Below are positions 46,812-55,718 of a stretch of 64,000 nt of DNA, piece by piece. Both the position numbers and the translations under genes were made by a program. Every line of letters begins with the position of its first letter. Position 1 is the stretch's first letter. The notes below the pieces were generated by a model. That model did not search any database, was not told the DNA's origin, and saw nothing but the letters and a program-made list of their open reading frames with translations. Origin of the DNA: JAVBJV01 sp031555315 (GTDB lineage Bacteria; Pseudomonadota; Alphaproteobacteria; Acetobacterales; Acetobacteraceae); the NCBI GenBank assembly GCA_031555315.1, contig JAVBUO010000010.1, positions 84,072-148,071 of the forward strand. Reading direction: 5' to 3'.

Positions 46812-46828
46812 AACATTGATCCTGATTG

Positions 46829-47407
46829 TCAGCGAAGGGGGGCGTGACGTGGCACGCTGGTATCGATCAGCCGGGCGCGGATGCGGTCGATCTCAGCAGG
46901 TGATGCGAAGGCCCGCTTCGGCAGCAGCAGGCCGTAAACCTCTCTACCCTTGTCGATATCGGGATAAAGAAGCAGCAGTATCGATCTGTTCTCGACCCAG
47001 CCGCCGAGCCGGCTCCATGCGATATCCGCATCCTCGTTGCCGTCCCGCGACGTTACATGTGCGCCGCCTGTGCCGAAACGCACGGCCAGCTCCGGGCGAT
47101 TCCGGCATGTCAGATACAGCTCCAGTAAAAATATGTAGCCGAGAAATCCAAAGCCGAAGACTGGGGTGCAGACGGCCACGACCAACAGGGTGATGAGGCC
47201 GTATGCTTTCAGCGCGTCCGGGGAAAAGAGCTGCGCGCCCGTGTATCGGCAGGTTCCTAGACTTATGGCCAGTCCCAGTACGGCAAATAACAGCGCAGTC
47301 TTGATCCAGAATTTCCAGACGGAACGCCGGGACATGGTGACCCAGCGTCGCAGGGAAAGCCCAGCCGCTTCCTCGCGTCGCGTGGTGGTGAAGGTGATTG
47401 CGACCAT
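46829..47407 (-). CDS. YcxB-like membrane protein, paralogue 2
   Basis: 192 residues. FTTTRREEAAGLSLRRW at the start, two TM helices (about 33-50 and 65-95), then WSRLGGWVENRSILLLL, LLPKRAF, EIDRIRARL and the ending RHAPLR. It is more divergent than its neighbours in the membrane part. The gap to paralogue 3 is 17 bp. Confidence 0.75.
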   Translation of the reverse strand: MVAITFTTTRREEAAGLSLRRWVTMSRRSVWKFWIKTALLFAVLGLAISLGTCRYTGAQLFSPDALKAYGLITLLVVAVCTPVFGFGFLGYIFLLELYLTCRNRPELAVRFGTGGAHVTSRDGNEDADIAWSRLGGWVENRSILLLLYPDIDKGREVYGLLLPKRAFASPAEIDRIRARLIDTSVPRHAPLR

Positions 47408-47416
47408 ACCGGGCTT

Positions 47417-47974
47417 TCAGCGAAACGGCGCAAGTCGCGGCACGCCGGTATCGGTCAACCAGATGCGGATCCGATCAAGATCGGGCGGGCCGCTCAGCGC
47501 GCGTTTGGGCAGGATCATCGCCCGTCCCTCGTCGACGAACAACAAGAGAAGATCCGCGTTCTCGGCCCAGCCGATGAAGGCGTGCCAGCTGTTGTTCGAG
47601 GACGCGATGTCATTGCCGTAGCATACTCTGCCGGCATCAAGGCGGACCGAGATCTGCCCTTGCAGCCATTTGAACTTCTGCATGACCTGTCGCGCCTGTT
47701 TCGCGCTGCCGGCATAGGCCAGGATGAAGAACAACGCGCACAATCCCACGAACAGGCCGGCGTAAAGCAGCATATTGCGCCACAGGACCAGCTTGAGCTG
47801 CACCAGGCTGGAGGTGTGCATGTAACTGATGAAAATCGCCAGCGCCGCGCCGCACGCCGCGCTGCACAGCCAGACCGTCCACACCGCCTTGCGACGGAAA
47901 AACCAAATCAGGAAAACCGTGCGCCGGGTCGCGGCCACATCGCGCGCGGTCAGGGTGAAGGTCGCGTCGATCAT
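47417..47974 (-). CDS. YcxB-like membrane protein, paralogue 1 (operon-proximal)
   Basis: 185 residues from the ATG at 47974 (a TTG 18 bases upstream is in frame). It starts FTLTARDVAATRRTVFL, has two TM helices (about 27-47 and 60-84), then WHAFIGWAENADLLLLF, ILPKRAL, DLDRIRIWL and the ending RLAPFR. As first gene of the six-gene run it probably follows the promoter in the gap before gshA's stop. Confidence 0.76.
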   Translation of the reverse strand: MIDATFTLTARDVAATRRTVFLIWFFRRKAVWTVWLCSAACGAALAIFISYMHTSSLVQLKLVLWRNMLLYAGLFVGLCALFFILAYAGSAKQARQVMQKFKWLQGQISVRLDAGRVCYGNDIASSNNSWHAFIGWAENADLLLLFVDEGRAMILPKRALSGPPDLDRIRIWLTDTGVPRLAPFR

Positions 47975-48041
47975 CGTGTGAGTTACTTTCAACTAACACG
48001 AACGTAATCTAAGGTGGGTAACGCGACAAGCGGGGCGGGGG

Positions 48042-49385
48042 TTAAATCGCCGCTTCGTCGAACACCCGCCGCACGTCGCCGTTCCAAACGGAGTTGTAAC
48101 GTTCCAGCCAGTACGACGCCTGGGTCGGTCCGCCCGCCGCGATGGCTTGCAGCGGGGCGAGGTATTTTTCTTCGCCCAGCCCGCGCGCCTTCAGCCCGCC
48201 CTGCGCGATACCCACCATGTCGCGCGCCAGATCGCGCACCGTGCCGCTGCACCACGGCGCGTCCAGCCCCAGGCGCGGCACGTTGGTGCGCAGCGACTGG
48301 AAGTCGCAGCAGGCGTTGCGTTGCACCAGCGCGCTGGCGGCGGCCAGTGCGGCATCGTCGTACAGCAGGCCGGTCCACAGCGCCGGCAGCGCCATCAGCA
48401 TCGCCGGGTTGCCGGCATCGGCGCCGCGCATTTCCAGATAGCGCTTCAGCCGCACTTCGGTGAACGCCGTCGTTACATGGTCGGCGAAGTCGCCGATCGT
48501 CGCGGTCTGGCCCTCGAAGCCGCGCAGCCGGCCGGCCATGAAGTCGCGGAACGACGCGCCGGCCACGTCGTGGAACACACCGTTGCGGAATACGAAATAC
48601 ATCGGCACGTCGAGCAGCCAGTCGACGTAACGTTCGAACCCGAACCCGTCCTCGAACACCACGCTGGGAATGCCGGTGCGGTCGGGGTCGGTGTCGGTCC
48701 AGACATTGGCGCGCGCACTCTGAAAACCATTCGGCTTGCCGTCGCTGAACGGGCTGTTGGCGAACAGCGCGGTCGCCACCGGCTGCAGCGCCATCGACAC
48801 GCGGAACTTTTCGACCATATCGGCCTCGCTCGCGAAGTCGAGGTTGACCTGCACGGTGCAGGTGCGCAGCATCATGTCGAGCCCCAGCCTGCCCTTCAGC
48901 GGCATGTAACGCTTCATGATCGCGTAGCGGCCCTTGGGCATCCACGGCATATCGGCTTGCGCGGCCAGCGGCTGGAACCCCAGCGGTGCCCAGCCGATGC
49001 CAAGCTCGTCGCCGATCGCGCGCGCTTCGGCCAGATGCGCGTCGAGTTCGGCTTGCGCCTGATGCAGATCGAACAGCGGTGCGCCCGACAGTTCGAACTG
49101 CCCGCCCGGTTCCAGCGACAGGTTGGCGCCGTCGCGCGCGGCGCCGATCGGCTTGCCCTGATCCTCGATCGCCTGCCAGCCGCGCGCGATGTGGCGTTCC
49201 AGCACGGCGCGGATGCCGTCGTTCTCGTAGGCGGGGGGTGCGTAGTCGCTGCGCCGGAAGCCGAATTTCTCGTGCTCGGTGCCGATCCGCCACGCGGTGC
49301 GCGGTTTGCTGCCCGCCATGAAATATTCCGCCAGCTGTCGCATGGAGGTGATGGGCGTGAGGTCGGCTTCTCCGGGGTTCGACAT
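48042..49385 (-). CDS. gshA: Glutamate-cysteine ligase, plant/alphaproteobacterial type
   Basis: 447 residues; makes gamma-glutamylcysteine, the first step of glutathione synthesis. IGTEHEKFGF near residue 34, LEPGGQFELSG near 91, TCTVQVNLDF in the middle and a YWLERYNSVW end are typical of this GshA class, which differs from the enterobacterial one. Glutathione synthase is not in the window. rsmE lies 30 bp upstream on the same strand and may share its transcript. Confidence 0.93.
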   Translation of the reverse strand: MSNPGEADLTPITSMRQLAEYFMAGSKPRTAWRIGTEHEKFGFRRSDYAPPAYENDGIRAVLERHIARGWQAIEDQGKPIGAARDGANLSLEPGGQFELSGAPLFDLHQAQAELDAHLAEARAIGDELGIGWAPLGFQPLAAQADMPWMPKGRYAIMKRYMPLKGRLGLDMMLRTCTVQVNLDFASEADMVEKFRVSMALQPVATALFANSPFSDGKPNGFQSARANVWTDTDPDRTGIPSVVFEDGFGFERYVDWLLDVPMYFVFRNGVFHDVAGASFRDFMAGRLRGFEGQTATIGDFADHVTTAFTEVRLKRYLEMRGADAGNPAMLMALPALWTGLLYDDAALAAASALVQRNACCDFQSLRTNVPRLGLDAPWCSGTVRDLARDMVGIAQGGLKARGLGEEKYLAPLQAIAAGGPTQASYWLERYNSVWNGDVRRVFDEAAI

Positions 49386-49415
49386 GCGGGTTCCGTTTTT
49401 GCAGAGTTCTGTTTT

Positions 49416-50162
49416 TCAGACAGCGGCATCGTGACGGGGAGGCAAACGCCAGTCGCCCGCCAGCGCCTGTATCAGCGCCAGTCCGGCGATGGCGGCCGTT
49501 TCCGCCCGCAGGATGCGCGGGCCGAGAGCGGCTCGGAGAATAAAGGCATGCCGATACAGAATATCAAGTTCTTGGGGTGAAAATCCGCCCTCCGGCCCAA
49601 CCAACAGTGCAAATGGCGCGGCTTTTTCCTGCAATAACGCGGCGATCGGTGCGCCGCCGGTTTCATCGGCCAGCAGCAACGGGACCGCCGGGTTCCATTG
49701 CGCGATCAGGTGCATCAGGTCCAGCGGTGCGCGGATCTCGGGCACGCTCAGGCGGTTGCATTGTTCGGCGGCCTCGATGGCGATGGCGCGCAGACGGTCC
49801 GTGCCGACACGGCTGGCGTTGCTGCGCTGGGTGAATACCGGTTGCAGGGCCGCAACGCCAAGCTCGGTGGCTTTTTCGGCGATCAGGTTGGCCGCCTCGC
49901 GTTTGAGGGCGGCGAAGACCAGAATCGGGCCGGCTTCGGGCGTCTGGGCGCGGGTCTGCGCGCCGATGGTCAAAGTCAGTTTGTCCTTGCGCAGATGCGC
50001 GATGATGGCGCGGTATTCGCCGTCGCGGCCGTTGAACACCAGCACGGCATCGCCCACGCCGCGCCGCATGACGGCACCCAGATAGTGCGCCTGGCCGGGC
50101 GCGCCGAAAATTTCAGTGCCTTCGTGTAAAGGTGTCTCGACGAACAGACGGATCATGGGCAT
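49416..50162 (-). CDS. rsmE: 16S rRNA (uracil-1498-N3)-methyltransferase
   Basis: About 248 residues with a small N-terminal RNA-binding beta domain and a C-terminal SPOUT (trefoil knot) methyltransferase. LLVGPEGGFSPQEL is the SAM-binding knot signature and LGPRILRAETAAI the final knot strand. It starts at 50162, or at the second Met (50156), which gives the usual MIRLF N-terminus. The divergent ubiA starts only 12-18 bp away. Confidence 0.93.
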   Translation of the reverse strand: MPMIRLFVETPLHEGTEIFGAPGQAHYLGAVMRRGVGDAVLVFNGRDGEYRAIIAHLRKDKLTLTIGAQTRAQTPEAGPILVFAALKREAANLIAEKATELGVAALQPVFTQRSNASRVGTDRLRAIAIEAAEQCNRLSVPEIRAPLDLMHLIAQWNPAVPLLLADETGGAPIAALLQEKAAPFALLVGPEGGFSPQELDILYRHAFILRAALGPRILRAETAAIAGLALIQALAGDWRLPPRHDAAV

Positions 50163-50174
50163 GAGTTACCACGT

Positions 50175-51077
50175 ATGAGGACTCTGCACACCGATATCGT
50201 GCGCGAAGGCTGGATCGCGCGCCTGCCCGAAAGCTGGCGGCCCTATGCGCTGCTGATGCGCCTCGACCGGCCGATCGGTGCATGGCTGCTGTTTCTGCCC
50301 GGGCTGTGGGGCATTCTGCTCGGCCGGCCCGACTGGTACCTGGTGGCGCTGTTCGCGTTGGGCAGCGTGGTGATGCGCGGCGCGGGTTGCGTGGTGAACG
50401 ACATGTGGGACCGCGACCTGGACCGCAAGGTCGAGCGCACCGCCGGCCGGCCGCTGGCGTCGGGCGCGCTCGGCATGCGTCAGGCGACGGTCTTTCTGGG
50501 CGTGCTGATGCTGATCGGGCTGGTCATCCTGCTGCAACTGAACGGGCCGGCGATCGCGCTGGGGGTATTCTCGCTGCTGCTGCTTGCCACCTATCCGCTG
50601 TTCAAGCGGTTCACCCACTGGCCGCAACTGATGCTGGGCTTCACCTTCGGCTGGGGCGCGCCGATGGGGTATGTGGCGGCAACCGGGTCTTTCGATCTGA
50701 TCGACGCGCTGCTCTACGGCGCGGCGATTCTGTGGACGCTGGGCTACGACACGATCTATGCGCATCAGGACCGCGAGGACGATGCGCTGGTCGGGGTGCG
50801 TTCGACCGCGCGGCTGTTCGCCGGGCACAGCCGGCTGTTCGTCGGTGCGTGTTATGCCGGAACGGTGGTGCTGCTGGCGGCGTGCGGCCTGCTGGCCGGG
50901 CTGCACTTGGTGTTCTTCGCGGTGCTGGCGCTGGCCGCTGGCATGCTGACCTGGCAGATCCGCCGGCTCGAGATCGACGACCCGGTGATGTGTCTGCGCC
51001 TGTTCAAGGCGAACCGCGATGTCGGGCTGGTGATCGGGGCGGGCATTCTGGCAGCCCAACTGTGGGGGCGCTGGTGA
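50175..51077 (+). CDS. ubiA: 4-hydroxybenzoate polyprenyltransferase
   Basis: A 300-residue membrane enzyme with about eight TM helices that attaches the polyprenyl tail to 4-hydroxybenzoate in ubiquinone synthesis. The first Asp-rich motif is NDMWDRDLDRKVERT and the second is YDTIYAHQDREDD. The stop overlaps the GTG of the methyltransferase gene behind it, so the two are coupled. Confidence 0.95.
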   Translation: MRTLHTDIVREGWIARLPESWRPYALLMRLDRPIGAWLLFLPGLWGILLGRPDWYLVALFALGSVVMRGAGCVVNDMWDRDLDRKVERTAGRPLASGALGMRQATVFLGVLMLIGLVILLQLNGPAIALGVFSLLLLATYPLFKRFTHWPQLMLGFTFGWGAPMGYVAATGSFDLIDALLYGAAILWTLGYDTIYAHQDREDDALVGVRSTARLFAGHSRLFVGACYAGTVVLLAACGLLAGLHLVFFAVLALAAGMLTWQIRRLEIDDPVMCLRLFKANRDVGLVIGAGILAAQLWGRW

Positions 51078-51724
51078 CGGCCGGTCCGACGCACTTCATC
51101 CGCGCGCATACGGTGCTGGCCAGACCGCCCTTCGTGCCCGAGATTGCGCTGCATCTGGCAACCGAGATCACTCCGATCTGGCGGGCCAGCGAGGACTGGC
51201 TGCGTGAAAACGACATCGAACCGCCGTTCTGGGCGTTCGCCTGGCCGGGCGGGCAGGCGCTGGCGCGGCATGTGCTCGACAACCCGCATCTGGTGGCGGG
51301 CAAGCGCGTGCTGGATTTTGCCGCGGGGTGCGGCATCGCGGCGATCGCCTGCATGCAGGCCGGGGCGGCGCAGGCCGATGCGGCCGAGATCGACCCGCTG
51401 GCGGTTGCCGCGATCCGTCTGAACGCGCAGGAAAACGCGGTGACGGTGACGGCGATCGGTGATGATCTGGTGGGAACGCCCAATCGCTGGGATCTGATCC
51501 TTTGTGGCGATGTGTGTTACGAGGCGCCGATGACCGCGCATATCCTGCCGTGGCTGCGCCGCCTGGCGCGCGAGGCGGATGTGTGGATAGCCGATCCGGG
51601 GCGCGCCTATCTGCCTGCCGACGATGCGGCGCACACCTTCGCGACCTATACCGTGCCGACCACGCGCGAGCTGGAGGACCGCACCGAACGCACAGTGCGG
51701 CTGTTCACACTGCGGGCGGACTGA
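51074..51724 (+). CDS. Class I methyltransferase resembling EtfB lysine methyltransferase (METTL20)
   Basis: 216 residues from a GTG that overlaps ubiA's TGA (GTGA). Motif I is VLDFAAGCGIAAIA, preceded by the FWAFAWPGGQALAR segment typical of METTL20/ETFB-KMT-like enzymes; the post-I Glu-Ile-Asp and a DLILCGDVCYE motif are present. A bacterial homologue methylates the beta subunit of electron-transfer flavoprotein, so translation with ubiA would link quinone synthesis to ETF, an electron donor to quinone. That functional link is inference. Confidence 0.8.
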   Translation: MTAGPTHFIRAHTVLARPPFVPEIALHLATEITPIWRASEDWLRENDIEPPFWAFAWPGGQALARHVLDNPHLVAGKRVLDFAAGCGIAAIACMQAGAAQADAAEIDPLAVAAIRLNAQENAVTVTAIGDDLVGTPNRWDLILCGDVCYEAPMTAHILPWLRRLAREADVWIADPGRAYLPADDAAHTFATYTVPTTRELEDRTERTVRLFTLRAD

Positions 51725-51765
51725 AAGAGACGGCCCGATACGGATGCTGATGCGGCCGTCTGGCG

Positions 51766-51972
51766 TTACAATATCCGGTTCTGGTGCAGTGCGAACATGG
51801 CGACATTCACCAGAAAAAGAGCGCCCATCATGCCGAAAGACACGCCGACGGTGCGCAACCAGCGCTGCCCGGTGGTGCGTTCCGGGAACCGTATTTTCTG
51901 CCTGTTGTGGTAGAGAAGGGTCGGGGCCACCGAAATGCCGAGCATTGCAGGGATGGAAATGAGGCTGGCCAT
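51766..51972 (-). CDS. Small two-helix membrane protein
   Basis: 68 residues from the ATG at 51972 (MASLISIPAMLGISVAPTLL). There are two hydrophobic helices (about 4-20 and 42-62) separated by a basic NRQKIRFPERTTGQRW loop. I do not recognise a family. It converges on the methyltransferase gene; a shorter or longer start is possible. Confidence 0.5.
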   Translation of the reverse strand: MASLISIPAMLGISVAPTLLYHNRQKIRFPERTTGQRWLRTVGVSFGMMGALFLVNVAMFALHQNRIL

Positions 51973-52314
51973 GGTCTGGTCTCCGGATTTGCCGCAGCGC
52001 ATGGTTCAGGCCATGGGCTGCGGGGAAATGTGCAAGTGTGATTGATGCGTGTTTTTAACGGTGGAATTCAGCGCACACCCGGATCGAACATCAGCCCGTC
52101 TCCGACCTGATCGATGGTCAGCAGAGGGCGCGCGGAAACATCAGGGGATTCCTTTTGTGCCATTCTCCTGACCGGCAATCACATGAACAAAAGGCTATAT
52201 TACAATATCGCCCCGCACATTTTCGCGACTTGTGTCATGCGTACATGCACAGCCGCGGCCGTCGGGTCTCCTGAATACCGCCATCCGATGCCTGTGATTG
52301 CCGCGGCGCAAAAA
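51973..52314. other. Intergenic region, one doubtful 31-codon frame
   Basis: About 340 bases between two leftward genes. The only candidate is a leftward frame at 52068-52163 (MAQKESPDVSARPLLTIDQV...), with AGGAG so close to the ATG (one base) that initiation is uncertain. Nothing else is recognised. Confidence 0.35.
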
Positions 52315-53028
52315 TCACATCGCGATATCGACCAGTACGATTTCCGCCGTGTCTTGCGCTGTGATGACGATCTCGGGTTCGTCGTGCACGGCAACACCAT
52401 CGCGCGGCTGGGCGGTCTTGCCGTTCACGTCGACCGCGCCTTGCAGCGCCACGAAATACGCGCCGCGCCCGGGGGCCAGCGCGTGCCGCACGCTTTCGCC
52501 TGCCCGTAGTGTGGTGGCCAACACGGCGGCGTTGGCGTTGATCGGCAGCGCGCCGTTGCCCACATCTTCCGTGCGCCCGCTGGCCAGCACGTCGAATGCG
52601 TCGTTGCGCGTCGCTCTGGGGAATTTCTTCGTGCCCCAGCCGGGTTGCGCGCGCGTCGTGTCGGGTATGATCCAGATCTGGAACAGGCGCGTCGGCTCCG
52701 CTTCCAGATTGTGCTCGGCATGCACGATGCCGGTGCCGGCGCTCATCACCTGCACGTCACCGGCTTCGGTGCGGCCCTGATTGCCCAGACTGTCGCGATG
52801 GGTGATCGCGCCTTCGCGCACATAGGTGATGATTTCCATTTCGCGGTGCGGGTGCGGGTCGAATCCGGTGTTGGCGGCGATCAGGTCGTCGTTCCAGACG
52901 CGCAGCTGTCCGAACCCCATGCGCGCCGGGTCGCGGTAGTTCGCGAAGCTGAAGTGATAACGCGCCTGCAGCCAGTCGTTCTGGAACTGGCCGAGGCTGT
53001 TGAACGGTCGGATGTCGATCATGTGCAA
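52315..53028 (-). CDS. Pirin-family bicupin protein
   Basis: 237 residues; two cupin domains as in YhhW and human pirin. The metal site is in the first cupin: HPHREMEIITYVREG (His-x-His and Glu), with a later HAEHN motif. Members include quercetin 2,3-dioxygenases and redox regulators, so a specific reaction is not assigned. The start may be at 53028 or the Met two residues later. It is 100 bp from the stress-protein gene on the same strand. Confidence 0.9.
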   Translation of the reverse strand: MHMIDIRPFNSLGQFQNDWLQARYHFSFANYRDPARMGFGQLRVWNDDLIAANTGFDPHPHREMEIITYVREGAITHRDSLGNQGRTEAGDVQVMSAGTGIVHAEHNLEAEPTRLFQIWIIPDTTRAQPGWGTKKFPRATRNDAFDVLASGRTEDVGNGALPINANAAVLATTLRAGESVRHALAPGRGAYFVALQGAVDVNGKTAQPRDGVAVHDEPEIVITAQDTAEIVLVDIAM

Positions 53029-53128
53029 GCCCTCTCGGGTTATGGGAATTTTTCCGAGAGGGTATGTGAGGTTTCGACCGTGTGATTCAAATGCGCCGCA
53101 CCGATAGTGCGTATCGATGCGGTCGATA

Positions 53129-53989
53129 CTACCGGCACATCAGAACGGGGATGGCGGCGTTTTCCAGCACATGCCGCGTCACGCCGCCCAGGATCAACTG
53201 GCGCAGCCGCGAATGCGAGTATGCGCCCATCACCAGCATGTCGGCATTGAAGTCGCGCGCCGCGGCCAGCAGGCCGGCGCCGACGTCCTTGTCGACCGGC
53301 GGGAAGGTGACGATCTCGGGCTTGTGGCCGTGCAGCGACAGATAGGCGACCAGATCCTCGGCGCTGGGGCCGCGGCGCTGGTATTCGTCGGCGGCCAGAA
53401 TGCGAATGGCTTCGGCGGTTTCGATCCACGGCATGGCGGCCAGGATGGCGGCGGCGGCTTCGGCCGTGCCGTTCCAGGCCAGCGCCAGGCGCGTGCCGAT
53501 GGTGGTCGGCGGCACGTGCGGGGCGACGATGATCGGGCGGCCGGAATCGAACAGCACCGCGTGCAGCGCATCGGACGACGACACTTCGTCGGGCGCTTCG
53601 GGGTGCGGGATCACCGCCAGATCGGCCAGACGCGCGCGCTGGGCGAACAGGTCTTCCTCGCGCCCGGTCAGCAGGCGGAAACTGGCGGACAGGCCGGGTT
53701 CCACGTCGTCGGTGATGCGCACGCCCTCGCGCGTGACGACACGGTCGAACAGATCTTTCACGGCCATGGCGCGTTCACCGGATTCCTTTTCGGTGGCGGC
53801 CATCATTTCTTCGATCATCGCGCCGGACAGCCCTTCGCCCGCTAACGGGGCGACGTCGCGCGCGTCCACCCGCACATGCAGCGCCCGCAGATGCGCATTC
53901 CATTTGCGTGCCAGCATCAATGCGGTGACCAGCGCGGACTCCCCGGCGGTGGTTCCGATCAGCGGTAACAGCAGCTTGCGAATGGGCAT
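53129..53989 (-). CDS. Universal stress protein, tandem UspA domains
   Basis: 286 residues with two UspA-like domains. The second ends GAYSHSRLRQLILGGVTRHVL, the classical ATP-binding G-x2-G-x9-G(S/T) loop; the first lacks a clear one. It probably binds ATP under stress; the partner is unknown. The ATG at 53989 starts the first domain strand directly (IRKLLLPLIGT); the open frame upstream is not typical. Confidence 0.88.
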   Translation of the reverse strand: MPIRKLLLPLIGTTAGESALVTALMLARKWNAHLRALHVRVDARDVAPLAGEGLSGAMIEEMMAATEKESGERAMAVKDLFDRVVTREGVRITDDVEPGLSASFRLLTGREEDLFAQRARLADLAVIPHPEAPDEVSSSDALHAVLFDSGRPIIVAPHVPPTTIGTRLALAWNGTAEAAAAILAAMPWIETAEAIRILAADEYQRRGPSAEDLVAYLSLHGHKPEIVTFPPVDKDVGAGLLAAARDFNADMLVMGAYSHSRLRQLILGGVTRHVLENAAIPVLMCR

Positions 53990-54196
53990 GGGTATGATCC
54001 TTCCTGAGCTGTAATGGGCGCAGTCTAACATAACTGCGTACGGCAGTGCGAGGCCGGGGGAAGGAGAGGCGAAGGTCGGGTAATGGGATAGAAAACCCGT
54101 AGGTTGAAATTTCAGGTAAACAACTCATCGGCAGCATGTAATACCCGGCTTGATTAGCCTGCCATACATCACATGGAATGAGGGAGATGGAGGAGA

Positions 54197-55186
54197 GTGG
54201 TTTTAGCTGTCCTTCTGGTTTTACTGCTTCTCAGAGCTCTGACTCCGCGAAGCGCCCCTTGGGTGGTGATGGTTGTGGCGGTTTACGCGACGTTCGCATC
54301 CACACGGCGGCCAGAACCTTACGTGTCTGTATTTATATCTGAAGCAGACCGAAGTGCGGCCCGCGAGGCCGCAGAACGCGCCAGGCTGATTGGCCCCGTG
54401 CAGATCCCGCTCAACGATACGGGTGTGCTGGAACTGCCGGCCGGATATGTTTTTGTGCCGATGCCCGAGGCTGAACGTCTTCTGCGAGCTTTCTCGCCAG
54501 AAGAGAGCCCCCGTGCTTTTGATGGTCTGCGCGGTTTAGTGATCGCGGATGACGGTTGGCTCTGCCGAATCTCCTATATCCAGCAAGGACACGTATCCGA
54601 CACGGATGCTGCCGATCTGGCCGATGAAACCGCTATCCAGCGGCGGATGAATGAAGTGCTGCGTTTGGAGTGGATATTCGGGAGGGCGTGGCGTCGAGCT
54701 CTGAAAGTCCAGGAGGCGGTTCTGATAGCTCCCCCGACATACGACATCACCCGACACAGGCTGGATATTTCGTGGGCGTGGTACGAAGGCGGCGGCGATG
54801 CGCAGGCAGGGCGTGTCGTTCAGGCGATTTCTATCATCCTGACCCGGCATGGGTATGTTGTTCTGAACAGTATGTCTGCCGCGTTTGGGGAGGATGGCGC
54901 GGATGTATTTGCCGAGCTCCGGCAGCGGGTGGAGGCACTTAGCGATGCATGGTTCCCGCTGCCCGAACATGCCTACAACCGGTTCGATGCCGCGCGAGAC
55001 CAGCGTGCCGGTCATGGGCTGGTCGCGTTTGTGATGGGAGAGGAAAACTTGGCGTGGTGGCAGTATCCGTTCAGGTGGTTTGGGAGAATGCTTGTGTATT
55101 TTGGCGGGTCGTTCGGTGGGCTGGTGGCTTCGGCCGCAGTTCTGTGCGGTCTTTATTTTGAATGGAAAAGAAACAAAAACGCCTGA
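54197..55186 (+). CDS. DUF2167 membrane protein
   Basis: 329 residues from a GTG preceded by GGAGGAGA. N-terminal TM helix (about 2-36), an exported or cytosolic domain with the DUF2167 pattern (TGVLELPAGYVFVPMPEAE, GHVSDTDAADL, PTYDITRHRLDISWAW, RHGYVVLNSM), then a C-terminal TM helix (about 295-320). DUF2167 proteins are widespread in proteobacterial membranes without an assigned function. Codon use is a little less GC-rich than the surroundings. Confidence 0.78.
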   Translation: MVLAVLLVLLLLRALTPRSAPWVVMVVAVYATFASTRRPEPYVSVFISEADRSAAREAAERARLIGPVQIPLNDTGVLELPAGYVFVPMPEAERLLRAFSPEESPRAFDGLRGLVIADDGWLCRISYIQQGHVSDTDAADLADETAIQRRMNEVLRLEWIFGRAWRRALKVQEAVLIAPPTYDITRHRLDISWAWYEGGGDAQAGRVVQAISIILTRHGYVVLNSMSAAFGEDGADVFAELRQRVEALSDAWFPLPEHAYNRFDAARDQRAGHGLVAFVMGEENLAWWQYPFRWFGRMLVYFGGSFGGLVASAAVLCGLYFEWKRNKNA

Positions 55187-55244
55187 ATACCGGGTGGGAG
55201 ACGATCTGCTCCGTCAAGAATATGGCGTTTGTGTCTTCCGGGCT

Positions 55245-55366
55245 GCGCGTCGAACGCATCGATCCGAGCGCCGAGGTCTTTCCGATCGAGCAGTGCCTGT
55301 GACTGCAACGACGCTCAGGCCCAGATTCACGACAAGCGCAGGCACGATGCGTAATACGTGTCTGCC
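55245..55366 (-). pseudogene. Decayed internal fragment of a pdxH-like gene
   Basis: Aligns without gaps over roughly 120 bases to the middle of the intact pdxH (55880-56010), keeping the same reading frame. On the minus strand it translates as YYASCLRLS, stop, IWA, stop, ASLQSQALLDRKDLGARIDAFDAQ, against YYASRPRLSRIGAWASKQSQPLPDRKTFEDRIDTFDAQ in PdxH. Two in-frame stops and loss of both ends make it non-functional. Probably a relic of duplication or of a diverged second copy. Confidence 0.75.
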
Positions 55367-55718
55367 CCGGCATCAGTTGCCATAGCCCTGATGAGAACCG
55401 TCGTCCTGAAGACCTCCCTGCCCAGACCTGACGCAGGACAGAAACGCCGGGTTCAGCCTGGTCGCGGGTGAAGGGAATGGAGTTTATCGGATGTGCCTTC
55501 GTCACCGTTTCCACCCTGCGAGCCCCGCATTGGCGGGGATGATGAAAGCCTGTGATGCCGGATCGAAGCGGCCGCAGGCGGCTTTATACGCAAGCCGTAT
55601 ACGCTAAAGCCCGATGCAAATGAATACAGGACGCCGCTGAACAGATACGCTCGGAACAGCCGGCGCGGTTGCGTCGGCGCAGGTGTGATGGTGCGGGCGG
55701 TTCCATGACCGGAAGGCT
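55367..55718. other. Degenerate intergenic sequence
   Basis: About 350 bases between the pdxH relic and intact pdxH, without a credible gene. It may contain further decayed remnants, but I could not align any with confidence. No repeat element or RNA is recognised. Confidence 0.4.

Noticed and set aside
52068..52163. 31-codon leftward frame as a gene
   Set aside because: The ribosome site is too close to the ATG and the product is not recognisable; kept only as a note in the gap entry.
55071..55514. 147-residue leftward frame as a gene
   Set aside because: It overlaps the 3' end of the DUF2167 gene and is in a different frame from the pdxH relic; no credible protein.
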